Source: Kiritimatiellia bacterium (GTDB lineage: Bacteria > Verrucomicrobiota > Kiritimatiellia > RFP12 > UBA1067). From it: a stretch of DNA of 14,878 bases. The stretch covers positions 1-14,878 of the forward strand of contig JAFVZE010000102.1 in NCBI GenBank assembly GCA_017508315.1. The letters run 5' to 3'. Shown here piece after piece: positions 5,921 to 13,094 of this stretch (position 1 is its first letter; the number at the start of each line of letters is the position of its first letter). The notes below the pieces were generated by a model that ran no database searches, was not told where the DNA came from, and saw only the letters and a list, made by a program, of their open reading frames with translations. The position numbers and the translations under genes were made by a program.

Positions 5921-8900
5921 GTGATCGGAACGAAAAACGGACATGGCGCGCTTCTTTACGTTTCGGGGGCGCAGCAGAAAACGGTAACTCTTTCCAATCC
6001 CGTGACTCTTACAGGCAATAACGACAACAAACACGGCAATCTCACCATAACTGGCGGTTGCACGGCGCTCGTTCTCAAAGAGACGCTATCGTGCCCGGGG
6101 CGGATCACGGTCCGCTCGCAGGCCGGTTTCACCGGCACTTTCGAGAAGGGATATTCCTGCCCGGGATACAACATTTTCGAAGGCGGGGTGTTTCATTTTC
6201 TCGGCGCGGTGAACGGAGCGGTGCATCCGTACAACAGTGTCAAGATCCACCTTTATTCCCGGGACAATTCCTACGGTTACTACTGCATCGGCGGAGGCCT
6301 TGAACTGCACGGCGAAAACGTGCTGAGACCGAGCGGATCCTATTTCGGTTTTTCTTCGGTTAATTCCGTCGTCAATCTCAACGGTTTCGATCAGTCTCTC
6401 AGCTCGATGGTGACGGCTTTCTCGCAGCAGGCCAGCGCCTGCACGTTCGGATTCACCTCCCCCGGCGAAAAGCCGTGCGTCCTGCATCTGACCGGCTCCG
6501 TTCCGGCCCATGCCGATTTCCGCGGTCTTTTCAGCGGCGCGGCCGGATTGGAATGGGCGCCGTCGGATGCTTCGAAGGAGTTCTGCTTTTCCAATACGGT
6601 GCAGACCACGAGCGGAGAGTTTCTGGTTTCAAGCGGCGTGATGCGCTTCCGCGACGGAGCCGGTTTCGACCGGCTGGCGAAACTGACGGTGAAAAGCGGC
6701 GCGAAGTTCGCGGCGGCTTCCACTGCCGGCGTTCTTGTGACCGGGGAGTTGACGGTTGAAGAAGGAGGTGTTCTGGAGCTTGCCGACGGGGTTGTTCTGC
6801 AGTGCAGCTCTCTAACGCTCGGAGGTGAAAAGTACGAAAGTTTCGGTTCTTACGGCGCGGCGGAGCTTCCGGATACGGTTTCGGGCGGCGGTGTCATCCG
6901 CTTGACGCCGCAGATCAATACGTGGAAGGGGGGTGCAGGAAACTGGAGCGACGGCGGCAATTGGTCGCTGGGGCGTGCGCCGAATGAAAACGAGGGGGTT
7001 TCCGTTTTCGATTCCGCGACCGTTGTTCTGGACGTCCGCACTCCGCGGCTGTCTTCTTTTAACATGAACGGAGGGGCGACTCTCGTTTTCTCCAACGGCT
7101 GGGATACGTGCCTTTGGGCGGATGATGTCAGTATCGCCGATTCCACGGTGACGATCGCCGGACCTTTCACCAACGAGACCGACAAGTGCCGCGCATATTT
7201 CAGGTGCGTCAACTTCACTCTTGCCGAAACCGCGCGGATCGACGCCGACGGCAAAGGGTGGCGCGGCGGCGGATATGAGCAGAACAAGGGAGAGAACAAT
7301 AACAATCCCACGAACATGATAGTCAACTCCGCGGGAGTGAAACTCGGCGGGTTCGGTCCCGGCGGCGCCAATGTCGTGATGGGGGCGTCGCATTTCGGCT
7401 ATGGTGCGCCGATCATGAGGAATGATCAGGTATACACCCGTAAAATAAGCAGTCTCTACGACGATCCGTATTCGCCGTCCGAACCCGGATCGGGAGGATA
7501 CGGTCTTAGCGGAAGCGCTTACAGCTGTGTTTTCGACAACCTCTCGATTCCGAGCGGCGGCGGCGCTGTTTTCATCGATGCGGACGGAAAAGTTGTTCTG
7601 GACGGAAAGATAAGCGCCTGCGGTGTCGGATCGTTCATCAACCATTTTTACTACTGTCAGTGCAATTATTTCGCCAGTACCGGCGGCAGCGGCGGTTCGG
7701 TGCGGATAGAATGCGAGACCGTTTCCGGAAACGGAGAGATTAGGGCCGACGGCGGCAACGGCGGATTCAGCATTCCCAGTTACCTGTATAAACCGAACCG
7801 CGCAAGTTCCACCGGCGCCGCCGGCGGCGGCGGAGGCGTGGCGATCGTGTACGACAAGGACAAACAGCAGTCCGGAGCCGTTGCCGGCATGACGATTTCC
7901 GCTGCCGCCGGATATTATCCGGAAATGCCCAAGACGAATGAAGGCGATTACAAGACCGAACCTCTGCCCTACGCGAAGATGGACAAATACCGCCGGGACG
8001 CAGAACCGGGAACGCTGTATTTTTCCGATAATAAGATCATCGACGACACCATCGGCAGGGGACTCAACGGAAAACTCTTCGCTGTTGACAACTATGTCTA
8101 CGAAGGCGATCTCGAATGGTCCTACGGCAATGTGCGCTTCGGCGCGACCGGGGCGGTCTTTACCGTAAACGGCGATCTGACCGTTACCGGGGAGTGGTCG
8201 CGCATCGATATCGGCGGCATAACCAGGATAACCAACTTCGGAACCCGTCCGTACATCCACTCCGGAACGGTTCCGGTGGGGTTGACGGTGAACGGCGATC
8301 TCGTCATTTCCAACGGCGCGGCGCTTGCGGTCTATGCCGCGCGGGTCGACGACGAGACGGTTCCCGGAGCGCTGGTGGATATCGCCGGAGCTTTCGTCGT
8401 CGGCGACGGGGGAACGGTTCTGCCGACATCCGATTACGGACACGGCGGCGCGCCCGCGTTCACGGCGGGATCGTTCCTGCTCTGCGAGGGCGGCAAGGTC
8501 GATGCCGATCACCGCGGCTGTTCGGGGGCGTGGGGCAGCGGTTATTATTCCGAAGCCGGCGCCCAAGGTATGCGCAACAATGGAACAGGACCGGGGGCCG
8601 GCAACAACTCCGGCGCCGGAGCCGGACACGGAGGAGCCGGCGGCAAGGGTGAATGGAAGGGTCAAATCACCGGTCATGGAAACGGCGGAGTCTACGGCGA
8701 TCCTTACCGGCCGCTACGTTCCGGTTCCGGCGGCGGCAGCGGCGGCTATACCTGGGCGGGTGACGGCGGCGGCGTTTTCAATCTCACGGCGGCGGGCAGC
8801 GTCGTTCTTGCCGGCCGCGTGAGCGCCGACGGTTCCTACCACGAGTATTCTCCCGTCGAGTATGCGCATTGGGCCGGATGCGGCAGCGGCGGCTCGGTTC

Positions 8901-9268
8901 TCATAAGCGGCGCCACGGTCGCCGGAGAGCCGACCGCGCGGATCTCCGCCCGCGGCGGCGATGCGCCGATGTATCAGTCGTCGACCGTGTCGTCCGGCTG
9001 CGGCGGCGGAGGTCGGGTTGCGATCTGGACCGGACGGGACGTCGAACTCGCGTACGAAAAACCGAGGCGCATACATTCGCTGAACCCGTCGTCGGAACGG
9101 TTCGGCGGCACGCTCGACTGGGCAGGAGTCATCGACGTCAGCGGAGGCACCAACATCTTTCCGCTGGCGGATGCCGGTTTTGAGCCGCTCCCGTCCTGCC
9201 ACGGTTCGGCGGGCACGGTGTGGTTCAACCGTTCCGCGCCGCAGGGCTTGAGCGTGATAGCCAGATGA
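5921..9268 (+). CDS. Main body of the glycine-rich secreted surface protein (out of frame with its start)
   Basis: GTG 5921 is only the first start-like codon; the frame is open from 5801 and belongs with the 5466 start. Fused, the protein has 1267 residues (numbering below assumes fusion). It appears to be a repetitive beta-strand-rich extracellular protein of unknown role. A second W-K-G-G-A-G-N-W-S-D-G-G-N-W motif lies at 487-500. Two divergent glycine-rich modules follow, about 593-853 and 1013-1255. Each begins near D-A-D, contains G-S-G-G-S-V-x-I (about 740 and 1140) then G-G-G-G-x-V-A-I, and ends in G-T-[LV]-[YW]-F. Between them is a strand-rich linker. The C-terminus (NRSAPQGLSVIAR) shows no outer-membrane barrel, transmembrane anchor, LPXTG or PEP-CTERM signal that I recognise. 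No further stop breaks the 3.4 kb frame, which argues for a recent or reversible break, or a base-calling error, rather than an old pseudogene. Family assignment is by motif only. Confidence 0.8.
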   Translation: MIGTKNGHGALLYVSGAQQKTVTLSNPVTLTGNNDNKHGNLTITGGCTALVLKETLSCPGRITVRSQAGFTGTFEKGYSCPGYNIFEGGVFHFLGAVNGAVHPYNSVKIHLYSRDNSYGYYCIGGGLELHGENVLRPSGSYFGFSSVNSVVNLNGFDQSLSSMVTAFSQQASACTFGFTSPGEKPCVLHLTGSVPAHADFRGLFSGAAGLEWAPSDASKEFCFSNTVQTTSGEFLVSSGVMRFRDGAGFDRLAKLTVKSGAKFAAASTAGVLVTGELTVEEGGVLELADGVVLQCSSLTLGGEKYESFGSYGAAELPDTVSGGGVIRLTPQINTWKGGAGNWSDGGNWSLGRAPNENEGVSVFDSATVVLDVRTPRLSSFNMNGGATLVFSNGWDTCLWADDVSIADSTVTIAGPFTNETDKCRAYFRCVNFTLAETARIDADGKGWRGGGYEQNKGENNNNPTNMIVNSAGVKLGGFGPGGANVVMGASHFGYGAPIMRNDQVYTRKISSLYDDPYSPSEPGSGGYGLSGSAYSCVFDNLSIPSGGGAVFIDADGKVVLDGKISACGVGSFINHFYYCQCNYFASTGGSGGSVRIECETVSGNGEIRADGGNGGFSIPSYLYKPNRASSTGAAGGGGGVAIVYDKDKQQSGAVAGMTISAAAGYYPEMPKTNEGDYKTEPLPYAKMDKYRRDAEPGTLYFSDNKIIDDTIGRGLNGKLFAVDNYVYEGDLEWSYGNVRFGATGAVFTVNGDLTVTGEWSRIDIGGITRITNFGTRPYIHSGTVPVGLTVNGDLVISNGAALAVYAARVDDETVPGALVDIAGAFVVGDGGTVLPTSDYGHGGAPAFTAGSFLLCEGGKVDADHRGCSGAWGSGYYSEAGAQGMRNNGTGPGAGNNSGAGAGHGGAGGKGEWKGQITGHGNGGVYGDPYRPLRSGSGGGSGGYTWAGDGGGVFNLTAAGSVVLAGRVSADGSYHEYSPVEYAHWAGCGSGGSVLISGATVAGEPTARISARGGDAPMYQSSTVSSGCGGGGRVAIWTGRDVELAYEKPRRIHSLNPSSERFGGTLDWAGVIDVSGGTNIFPLADAGFEPLPSCHGSAGTVWFNRSAPQGLSVIAR

Positions 9269-9285
9269 TAAACACGGGCACGTTT

Positions 9286-9304
9286 TGGTATAATTGGGGG
9301 CAAA
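9286..9304 (+). promoter_or_regulatory. Extended -10 promoter of the ACT-thrC unit
   Basis: TGGTATAAT at 9286-9294 is an extended -10 with a perfect TATAAT (9289-9294). It starts only 18 bases after the stop of the surface-protein frame. No strong -35 is seen. Transcription should start near 9301, giving a leader of about 20 bases that contains GGAG (9308-9311), nine bases before the ATG at 9321. The 16 fixed bases TGGTATAAT-N3-GGGCAAA are identical to those before smc. Confidence 0.7.
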
Positions 9305-9320
9305 CGATGGAGTGAACAGC

Positions 9321-9758
9321 ATGAAAATAAAACAGATTTCGGTATACAGCGAGAATAAGCCCGGACAGCTCTCGGCCATCTGCCGGACGTTGGCGCAGGC
9401 CGGTGTCAACATCACCACTTTGAGCCTTGCCGACACCAGCGATTTCGGTATCGTCAGAATGATCGTCGACGACTGCGAAAAGGCGAAAGCGGTGCTGACG
9501 GAGAAGGGGCATCTGGTGAACGTCAAGGATGTTCTGGCGGTTTGCGTTCCCGACCGCCCGGGCGGCATGGCGGAGGTGATGCAGGTTCTGGATGCGGCAA
9601 AGGCCGACATCGAGTACAGCTACGCTTTCGCTTTCCACAAGGGCGGCAAGGCGGTTTTGGTGTTCAGGTTCGCCGACAGCAACGTGGCGGAGAAGGCGCT
9701 CGGGCAGGCCGGGGTCGCCATGTTGAATGAAGATGAAATCGCGGAGGCGTCGAAGTGA
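9321..9758 (+). CDS. Tandem ACT-domain amino-acid-binding protein
   Basis: A 145-residue protein made of two ACT domains, small folds that bind amino acids and usually regulate enzymes of their metabolism. ACT 1 is about 3-66, with the turn ENKPGQLSAICRTLAQAGVNI split over 11-31. ACT 2 is about 71-145, with VPDRPGGMAEVMQVLDAAK (76-94) at the same place. There is no attached catalytic domain. ATG 9321 was chosen because GGAG lies at proper distance and translation starts directly at the first ACT strand; an upstream in-frame TTG at 9294 lies inside the -10 box. Its last four bases overlap the threonine synthase start, so the two are translationally coupled. A role in sensing threonine or a related aspartate-family amino acid is a reasonable inference but not shown by the sequence. 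Confidence 0.88.
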   Translation: MKIKQISVYSENKPGQLSAICRTLAQAGVNITTLSLADTSDFGIVRMIVDDCEKAKAVLTEKGHLVNVKDVLAVCVPDRPGGMAEVMQVLDAAKADIEYSYAFAFHKGGKAVLVFRFADSNVAEKALGQAGVAMLNEDEIAEASK

Positions 9759-11152
9759 AATTCGTATCTACAAGAAAAGGCTTCGAGGCGACGAGCGCCG
9801 AGAGCGTGTTTCAGGGACTTGCTCCCGACGGCGGACTGTATGTGCCGGTGTTTTCCGCCTCCGGCGGGAAGCTGGACGGATCTTCCGGTCTGAATGATCT
9901 GCGCGGATGCGAAGAATATGTGATGGCGCGTCTTTTCGACGATCTGCCGGAGGATGTCCGCACCGCGGCGGTTGACCGGCTTCTCTCGCGTTTCCCTGAG
10001 ACCGATCCGATTCCGCTCGTCGATGCCGACGGCTTGAAGATTCTGGAGCTGTTCCACGGCAAGACGGGCGCGTTCAAGGACGTGGCGCTGTCGATGCTGC
10101 CGGTTTTCATGAAGCACGCCGCCGGCGGAAGGCGCGTTCTCGTTCTCACGGCCACGAGCGGAGACACGGGTTCGGCGGCGATGCAGGGTTTCGCCGGCGT
10201 GGAAGGAACCGAGGTTGCCGTCTTCTTCCCGAACGTCGGGACTTCCAAGGTGCAGCGCCTGCAGATGACCACGCCCGCGGACGCCAACGTCCACGCCATC
10301 GCCATCCGCGGCAATTTCGACGACGCGCAGGCGGCGGTGAAGCGCATTTTCGCCGACAGACGCATCAACGAAGAGGCCGCGGCGTGCGGGGTGACGCTCT
10401 CAAGCGCCAATTCGATAAACACCGGGCGTCTCATTCCGCAGATCGGCTACTACATTCTCGCCGGAGCCAAACTCGGCTGGCGCGAATTCGACGTGGTGGT
10501 GCCGAGCGGCAATTTCGGAAACATTCTCGCGGCCTACTACGCGAAGATGCTCGGCGCTCCGATCCGCAGGTTCGTCTGCGCGTCCAACGTCAACGATGTT
10601 CTGGCCCGTTTCGTCAAGACCGGCGTATACGATCCCGGCGAGAAATTCACGATCACCAATTCGCCGTCGATGGACATTCGCAGATCTTCCAATGTCGAAC
10701 GCCTGCTCTGGCTTTTGAACGACGGCGATTCCGCGGAGGTTTCGCGCCTTATGTCCGATCTTGCGCAGAAGGGCCGCTACGAACTCCGCGAAACCGCCAA
10801 AGCGAAACTGTTCGCGGATTTCTCCGGCGGCGTCGCCACTCCGGAGGAGACCGAGGCGGAGATGCGCCGGATGCGCGAAGCGTGCGGCTATGTGCTTGAT
10901 CCGCATACGGCGGTCGCCACCTGTGTCGCGCGCAAACTCGGACTCGACGGCGACGGAATTCCGGTCGTGATCGCCGCGACCGCCACGCCGTACAAATTTC
11001 CCGAGACGTGCGCAAAAGCGTTCGGGGAAGACGTTCTCGACAATCCTCCGCCGAGTTTCCGTGATCTCGAGAAACTCCCGGTCGCGCAGAACAAGGTCGT
11101 GGATGTCGACGGTATCGATGCGGCGGTCAGAGAACTCTTCGCCGCGAAATAA
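9755..11152 (+). CDS. thrC: Threonine synthase
   Basis: This PLP enzyme converts O-phosphohomoserine to threonine and phosphate, the last step of threonine synthesis. The 465-residue protein fits the family's usual length. Family landmarks are the N-terminal GLAPDGGLYVP (21-31), the PLP-lysine region HGKTGAFKDVALSMLP with Lys108, the cofactor phosphate-binding loop TATSGDTGSAA (132-142), FFPNVGTSKVQRLQM (157-171), and SGNFGNILAAYYAKMLGAPI further on. The start is GTG 9755, overlapping the TGA of the ACT gene as GTGA, with GGAGG (9743-9747) seven bases upstream. The pairing with a free-standing ACT protein suggests feedback regulation of this pathway. Homoserine kinase and homoserine dehydrogenase are not in the window. 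An SPFH gene follows after 15 bases. Confidence 0.95.
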   Translation: MKFVSTRKGFEATSAESVFQGLAPDGGLYVPVFSASGGKLDGSSGLNDLRGCEEYVMARLFDDLPEDVRTAAVDRLLSRFPETDPIPLVDADGLKILELFHGKTGAFKDVALSMLPVFMKHAAGGRRVLVLTATSGDTGSAAMQGFAGVEGTEVAVFFPNVGTSKVQRLQMTTPADANVHAIAIRGNFDDAQAAVKRIFADRRINEEAAACGVTLSSANSINTGRLIPQIGYYILAGAKLGWREFDVVVPSGNFGNILAAYYAKMLGAPIRRFVCASNVNDVLARFVKTGVYDPGEKFTITNSPSMDIRRSSNVERLLWLLNDGDSAEVSRLMSDLAQKGRYELRETAKAKLFADFSGGVATPEETEAEMRRMREACGYVLDPHTAVATCVARKLGLDGDGIPVVIAATATPYKFPETCAKAFGEDVLDNPPPSFRDLEKLPVAQNKVVDVDGIDAAVRELFAAK

Positions 11153-11167
11153 ATAAGGAGGTGCTGC

Positions 11168-12082
11168 ATGGGTATGCTGATATTTCTGGCGCTGGTCGCG
11201 CTGTTCGTTCTCATCGTCATAATCAACGGCGCGGTCATCGTGCCGCAGAAGACGGCCTACATAGTCGAGCGTCTCGGCAAATACCGCTGCACGCTTGACG
11301 CCGGTTTCCATGTGCTCATTCCGTTTCTTGACCGCATCGCCTACCGCCATACGCTCAAGGAGCAGGCGATCGACGTGCCGCCGCAGCAGTGCATCACCAA
11401 AGACAACATCGCCGTCGACGTCGACGGCATCCTCTATATGCAGGTGATGGACCCGGCCAAGGCGAGTTACGGAATCAGCAACTATCTTTTCGCCACCACC
11501 CAGCTCGCGCAGACCACGATGCGTTCCGAAATGGGCAAGCTCGACCTCGACCGCAGTTTCGAGGAGCGCACCAACATCAACGCCGCGGTCGTCACGGCCG
11601 TCGACAAGGCTTCCGATCCCTGGGGCATCAAAGTGACGCGCTACGAGATCAAGAACATCACGCCGCCGCAGTCTATCCGCGACGCGATGGAGAAGCAGAT
11701 GCGCGCCGAGCGCGAAAAACGCGCCATGATCGCCGAGTCCGAAGGCGAGAGACAGTCCAAAATCAACCGCGCGGAAGGCGAGAGGCAGCAGGCGATAGCC
11801 CTTTCGGAAGGCGAGCGGGCCCGCCGCATCAACGAAGCCGAGGGCAAAGCGAAGGAGATTCTGCTCGTCGCCGAGGCGCAGGCCACCGGCATTTCCAAGG
11901 TCGCCGAGGCTATCGGCGGCAAGGGCGGGATCGAATCGGTCAATATGCAGCTTGCCCAGCAGTATCTCAGAGAGTTCGGCAATCTCGCCAAGACCAACAA
12001 CACGATGATCATCCCGTCCAATCTCGCCGATGTCGCCGGCGTCATCAAATCGTGCACGAGCGTCATCCGGGAGATTAAATAG
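11168..12082 (+). CDS. SPFH/band-7 (stomatin-like, QmcA/paraslipin type) membrane protein
   Basis: A 304-residue stomatin-family protein, membrane-anchored and expected to assemble into large rings or membrane microdomains; its exact job is unknown. One N-terminal hydrophobic segment (about 3-25) is followed by the SPFH domain (about 26-175), with VPQKTAYIVERLGKY (25-39) and GFHVLIPFLDRIAYR (46-60). A charged helical part (176-240) contains four repeats about 11 residues apart: SEGERQSKINR, AEGERQQAIAL, SEGERARRINE and AEGKAKEI. The C-terminus is short and ends in VIREIK. The start is ATG 11168 with AAGGAGG (11155-11161) six bases upstream, the strongest ribosome site of this gene group. NfeD-family genes commonly neighbour such proteins, but none is seen here. 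It is probably co-transcribed with thrC, although no functional link to threonine synthesis is evident. Confidence 0.92.
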   Translation: MGMLIFLALVALFVLIVIINGAVIVPQKTAYIVERLGKYRCTLDAGFHVLIPFLDRIAYRHTLKEQAIDVPPQQCITKDNIAVDVDGILYMQVMDPAKASYGISNYLFATTQLAQTTMRSEMGKLDLDRSFEERTNINAAVVTAVDKASDPWGIKVTRYEIKNITPPQSIRDAMEKQMRAEREKRAMIAESEGERQSKINRAEGERQQAIALSEGERARRINEAEGKAKEILLVAEAQATGISKVAEAIGGKGGIESVNMQLAQQYLREFGNLAKTNNTMIIPSNLADVAGVIKSCTSVIREIK

Positions 12083-12127
12083 TTTCTTGATCCGGTGCCC
12101 GAAGCGGCGCGATAGACGGATTGTGGC

Positions 12128-12970
12128 ATGATTCTGGCACCACTCAGAGGCGTGACGATAAGGTGTTTTCGCGAGGTGTTCGCGCAAATCATCGGAGATT
12201 GCGGTTTTACCGAAGCGTTCACGCCTTTTATAAGCGCCATGCCGGGATTGTCCGCGCTTTCCGACCGGGAACTTGCCGGGGTCGATGCGGCGAGAGAACC
12301 GGTAAGGCTCACTCCGCAGTTCATCGGCAAAGACCCGCAGGCTTTGAAAAGATGTCTGGAGGAAGTCAGGGCGGCCGGATATGAAACGGCGGATTTGAAC
12401 TGCGGCTGTCCGTTCCCGATGGTCCGCAACAAGGGAAGGGGATCGGGGTTGTTGAAAAACCGCGACCTTTTCAGGCGGATGATTGAAGCCGGCGTGGAAG
12501 CGATGGGGGAAGGGAAATTCTCGATCAAGGCGAGAATCGGCGTCGACCGGCGCGACGAACTGCTGGAATTGATGCCGGTTGTAAATGAATATCCGCTTCG
12601 TTTTCTCACCGTCCACGGGCGGCTGGCGCGACAGATGTACGAAGGGGTATGCGATTTTTCCATGGTCGCCGAAATAGAACGGACAAGCAAAGTGCCGGTG
12701 ATGCGCAACGGCGATCTCGATTGGCGCGGCGGGAAAGGGATGGTCGGAAGGTCGTTCATCCGTCATCTTGGAGAACGAGAAGATATCGGAGAGCTGCTTT
12801 GCGCTTATATAGAGGCTTCTCGTCGGGAACTTCACGGCGAAAAGCCGGTTCTCGGGCGCATGAAAGAACTTATTGCGTACTGGAAGGATACTCCCCGGTG
12901 GTCTCGCCGGTGGCAACTGGTCAAAATATCGCGTGACCTTGATGAATTGCGTCAGGCTTGTGTGCCATAA
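12128..12970 (+). CDS. dus: tRNA-dihydrouridine synthase, short form
   Basis: This flavoenzyme reduces uridine to dihydrouridine in tRNA. The 280-residue protein begins with the FMN-barrel motif MILAPLRGVT. It has the catalytic cysteine in DLNCGCPFP (Cys94), followed by KGRGSGLLK (102-110). Next come KARIG (Lys134), TVHGRLARQMYEG (His163, Arg165) and VPVMRNGD (189-196). All expected active-site residues are present. After NGD the usual stretch of roughly 30 residues leading to the phosphate-binding VMIGRGAL is cut to LDWRGGKGMVGRSF, so about 15-20 residues of a barrel helix seem to be missing. The C-terminal tRNA-binding helices look shortened too (usual family length about 310-340). ATG 12128 begins right at the first strand; no good ribosome site or clear promoter is visible in the 45-base gap before it. 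Which Dus subgroup it belongs to is unclear. Confidence 0.88.
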   Translation: MILAPLRGVTIRCFREVFAQIIGDCGFTEAFTPFISAMPGLSALSDRELAGVDAAREPVRLTPQFIGKDPQALKRCLEEVRAAGYETADLNCGCPFPMVRNKGRGSGLLKNRDLFRRMIEAGVEAMGEGKFSIKARIGVDRRDELLELMPVVNEYPLRFLTVHGRLARQMYEGVCDFSMVAEIERTSKVPVMRNGDLDWRGGKGMVGRSFIRHLGEREDIGELLCAYIEASRRELHGEKPVLGRMKELIAYWKDTPRWSRRWQLVKISRDLDELRQACVP

Positions 12971-13020
12971 TGTTACACCAAGACGGTAAAAGTGTCACAC
13001 TTGCAGGTTGATTGTGACAC
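12971..13020 (+). promoter_or_regulatory. Three TGTNACAC operator-like repeats upstream of dnaK
   Basis: TGTTACAC (12971-12978), TGTCACAC (12993-13000) and TGTGACAC (13013-13020) share the form TGTNACAC, itself near-palindromic. Their starts are 22 and 20 bases apart, about two helical turns each, so they face the same side of the DNA. The second and third also form a perfect 8-base inverted repeat (GTGTCACA at 12992-12999 and TGTGACAC) with a 13-base spacer. They occupy about -86 to -37 relative to the predicted sigma-54 start. A bound regulator, for example a sigma-54 activator, is likely, but I cannot name it; the sites do not match CIRCE, HspR or CtsR boxes. Confidence 0.6.
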
Positions 13021-13029
13021 AGTGGTGGG

Positions 13030-13057
13030 TTGGCACGATATTTGCTATACGTTTTGT
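13030..13057 (+). promoter_or_regulatory. Sigma-54 (RpoN) -24/-12 promoter of dnaK
   Basis: TTGGCACGATATTTGCT (13030-13046) matches the sigma-54 consensus TGGCAC-N5-TTGC exactly, including flanking T, G and T. The invariant GG is at 13032-13033 and GC at 13044-13045. Transcription would start near 13057, leaving a leader of about 38 bases with the Shine-Dalgarno AGGAAGG (13082-13088) before the ATG at 13095. No comparably good sigma-70 promoter and no CIRCE element (the HrcA site common before dnaK) were seen in the gap. Confidence 0.8.
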
Positions 13058-13094
13058 GTCGGCACAAGAAGCCGGCAGAACAGGAAGGTAAGAT

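Noticed and set aside
5921..5930. GTG 5921 as the start of an independent gene
   Set aside because: There is no ribosome site or promoter before it, the frame is open and repeat-like back to 5801, and the signal peptide lies in the 5466 segment.
6812..8677. Minus-strand open frame of 621 codons opposite the surface protein
   Set aside because: The translation shows only composition mirroring the glycine-rich + strand, while the + strand has matching modules and motifs.
9307..9315. Two-codon open frame ATG GAG TGA in the leader of the ACT gene
   Set aside because: It could in principle act by reinitiation, but its GGAG is needed as the Shine-Dalgarno for ATG 9321 and nothing else supports it as a regulatory mini-ORF.
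9294..9320. Upstream TTG start for the ACT-domain protein
   Set aside because: The TTG overlaps the last base of the -10 box and would precede the transcript start; ATG 9321 has a proper ribosome site and begins at the domain.
12083..12127. Sigma-70 promoter for dus (TTGATC at 12087 with GATAGA at 12111)
   Set aside because: The -10 match is poor and the gap is only 45 bases; co-transcription from the preceding genes is equally likely.
10400..12916. Minus-strand open frame of 838 codons across thrC, the SPFH gene and dus
   Set aside because: It spans three clear genes and the gaps between them, has no recognisable domain, and is explained by codon bias.
12971..13094. CIRCE/HrcA operator or intrinsic terminator between dus and dnaK
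   Set aside because: No TTAGCACTC-N9-GAGTGCTAA-like sequence is present, and the inverted repeats there are not followed by a T-run.
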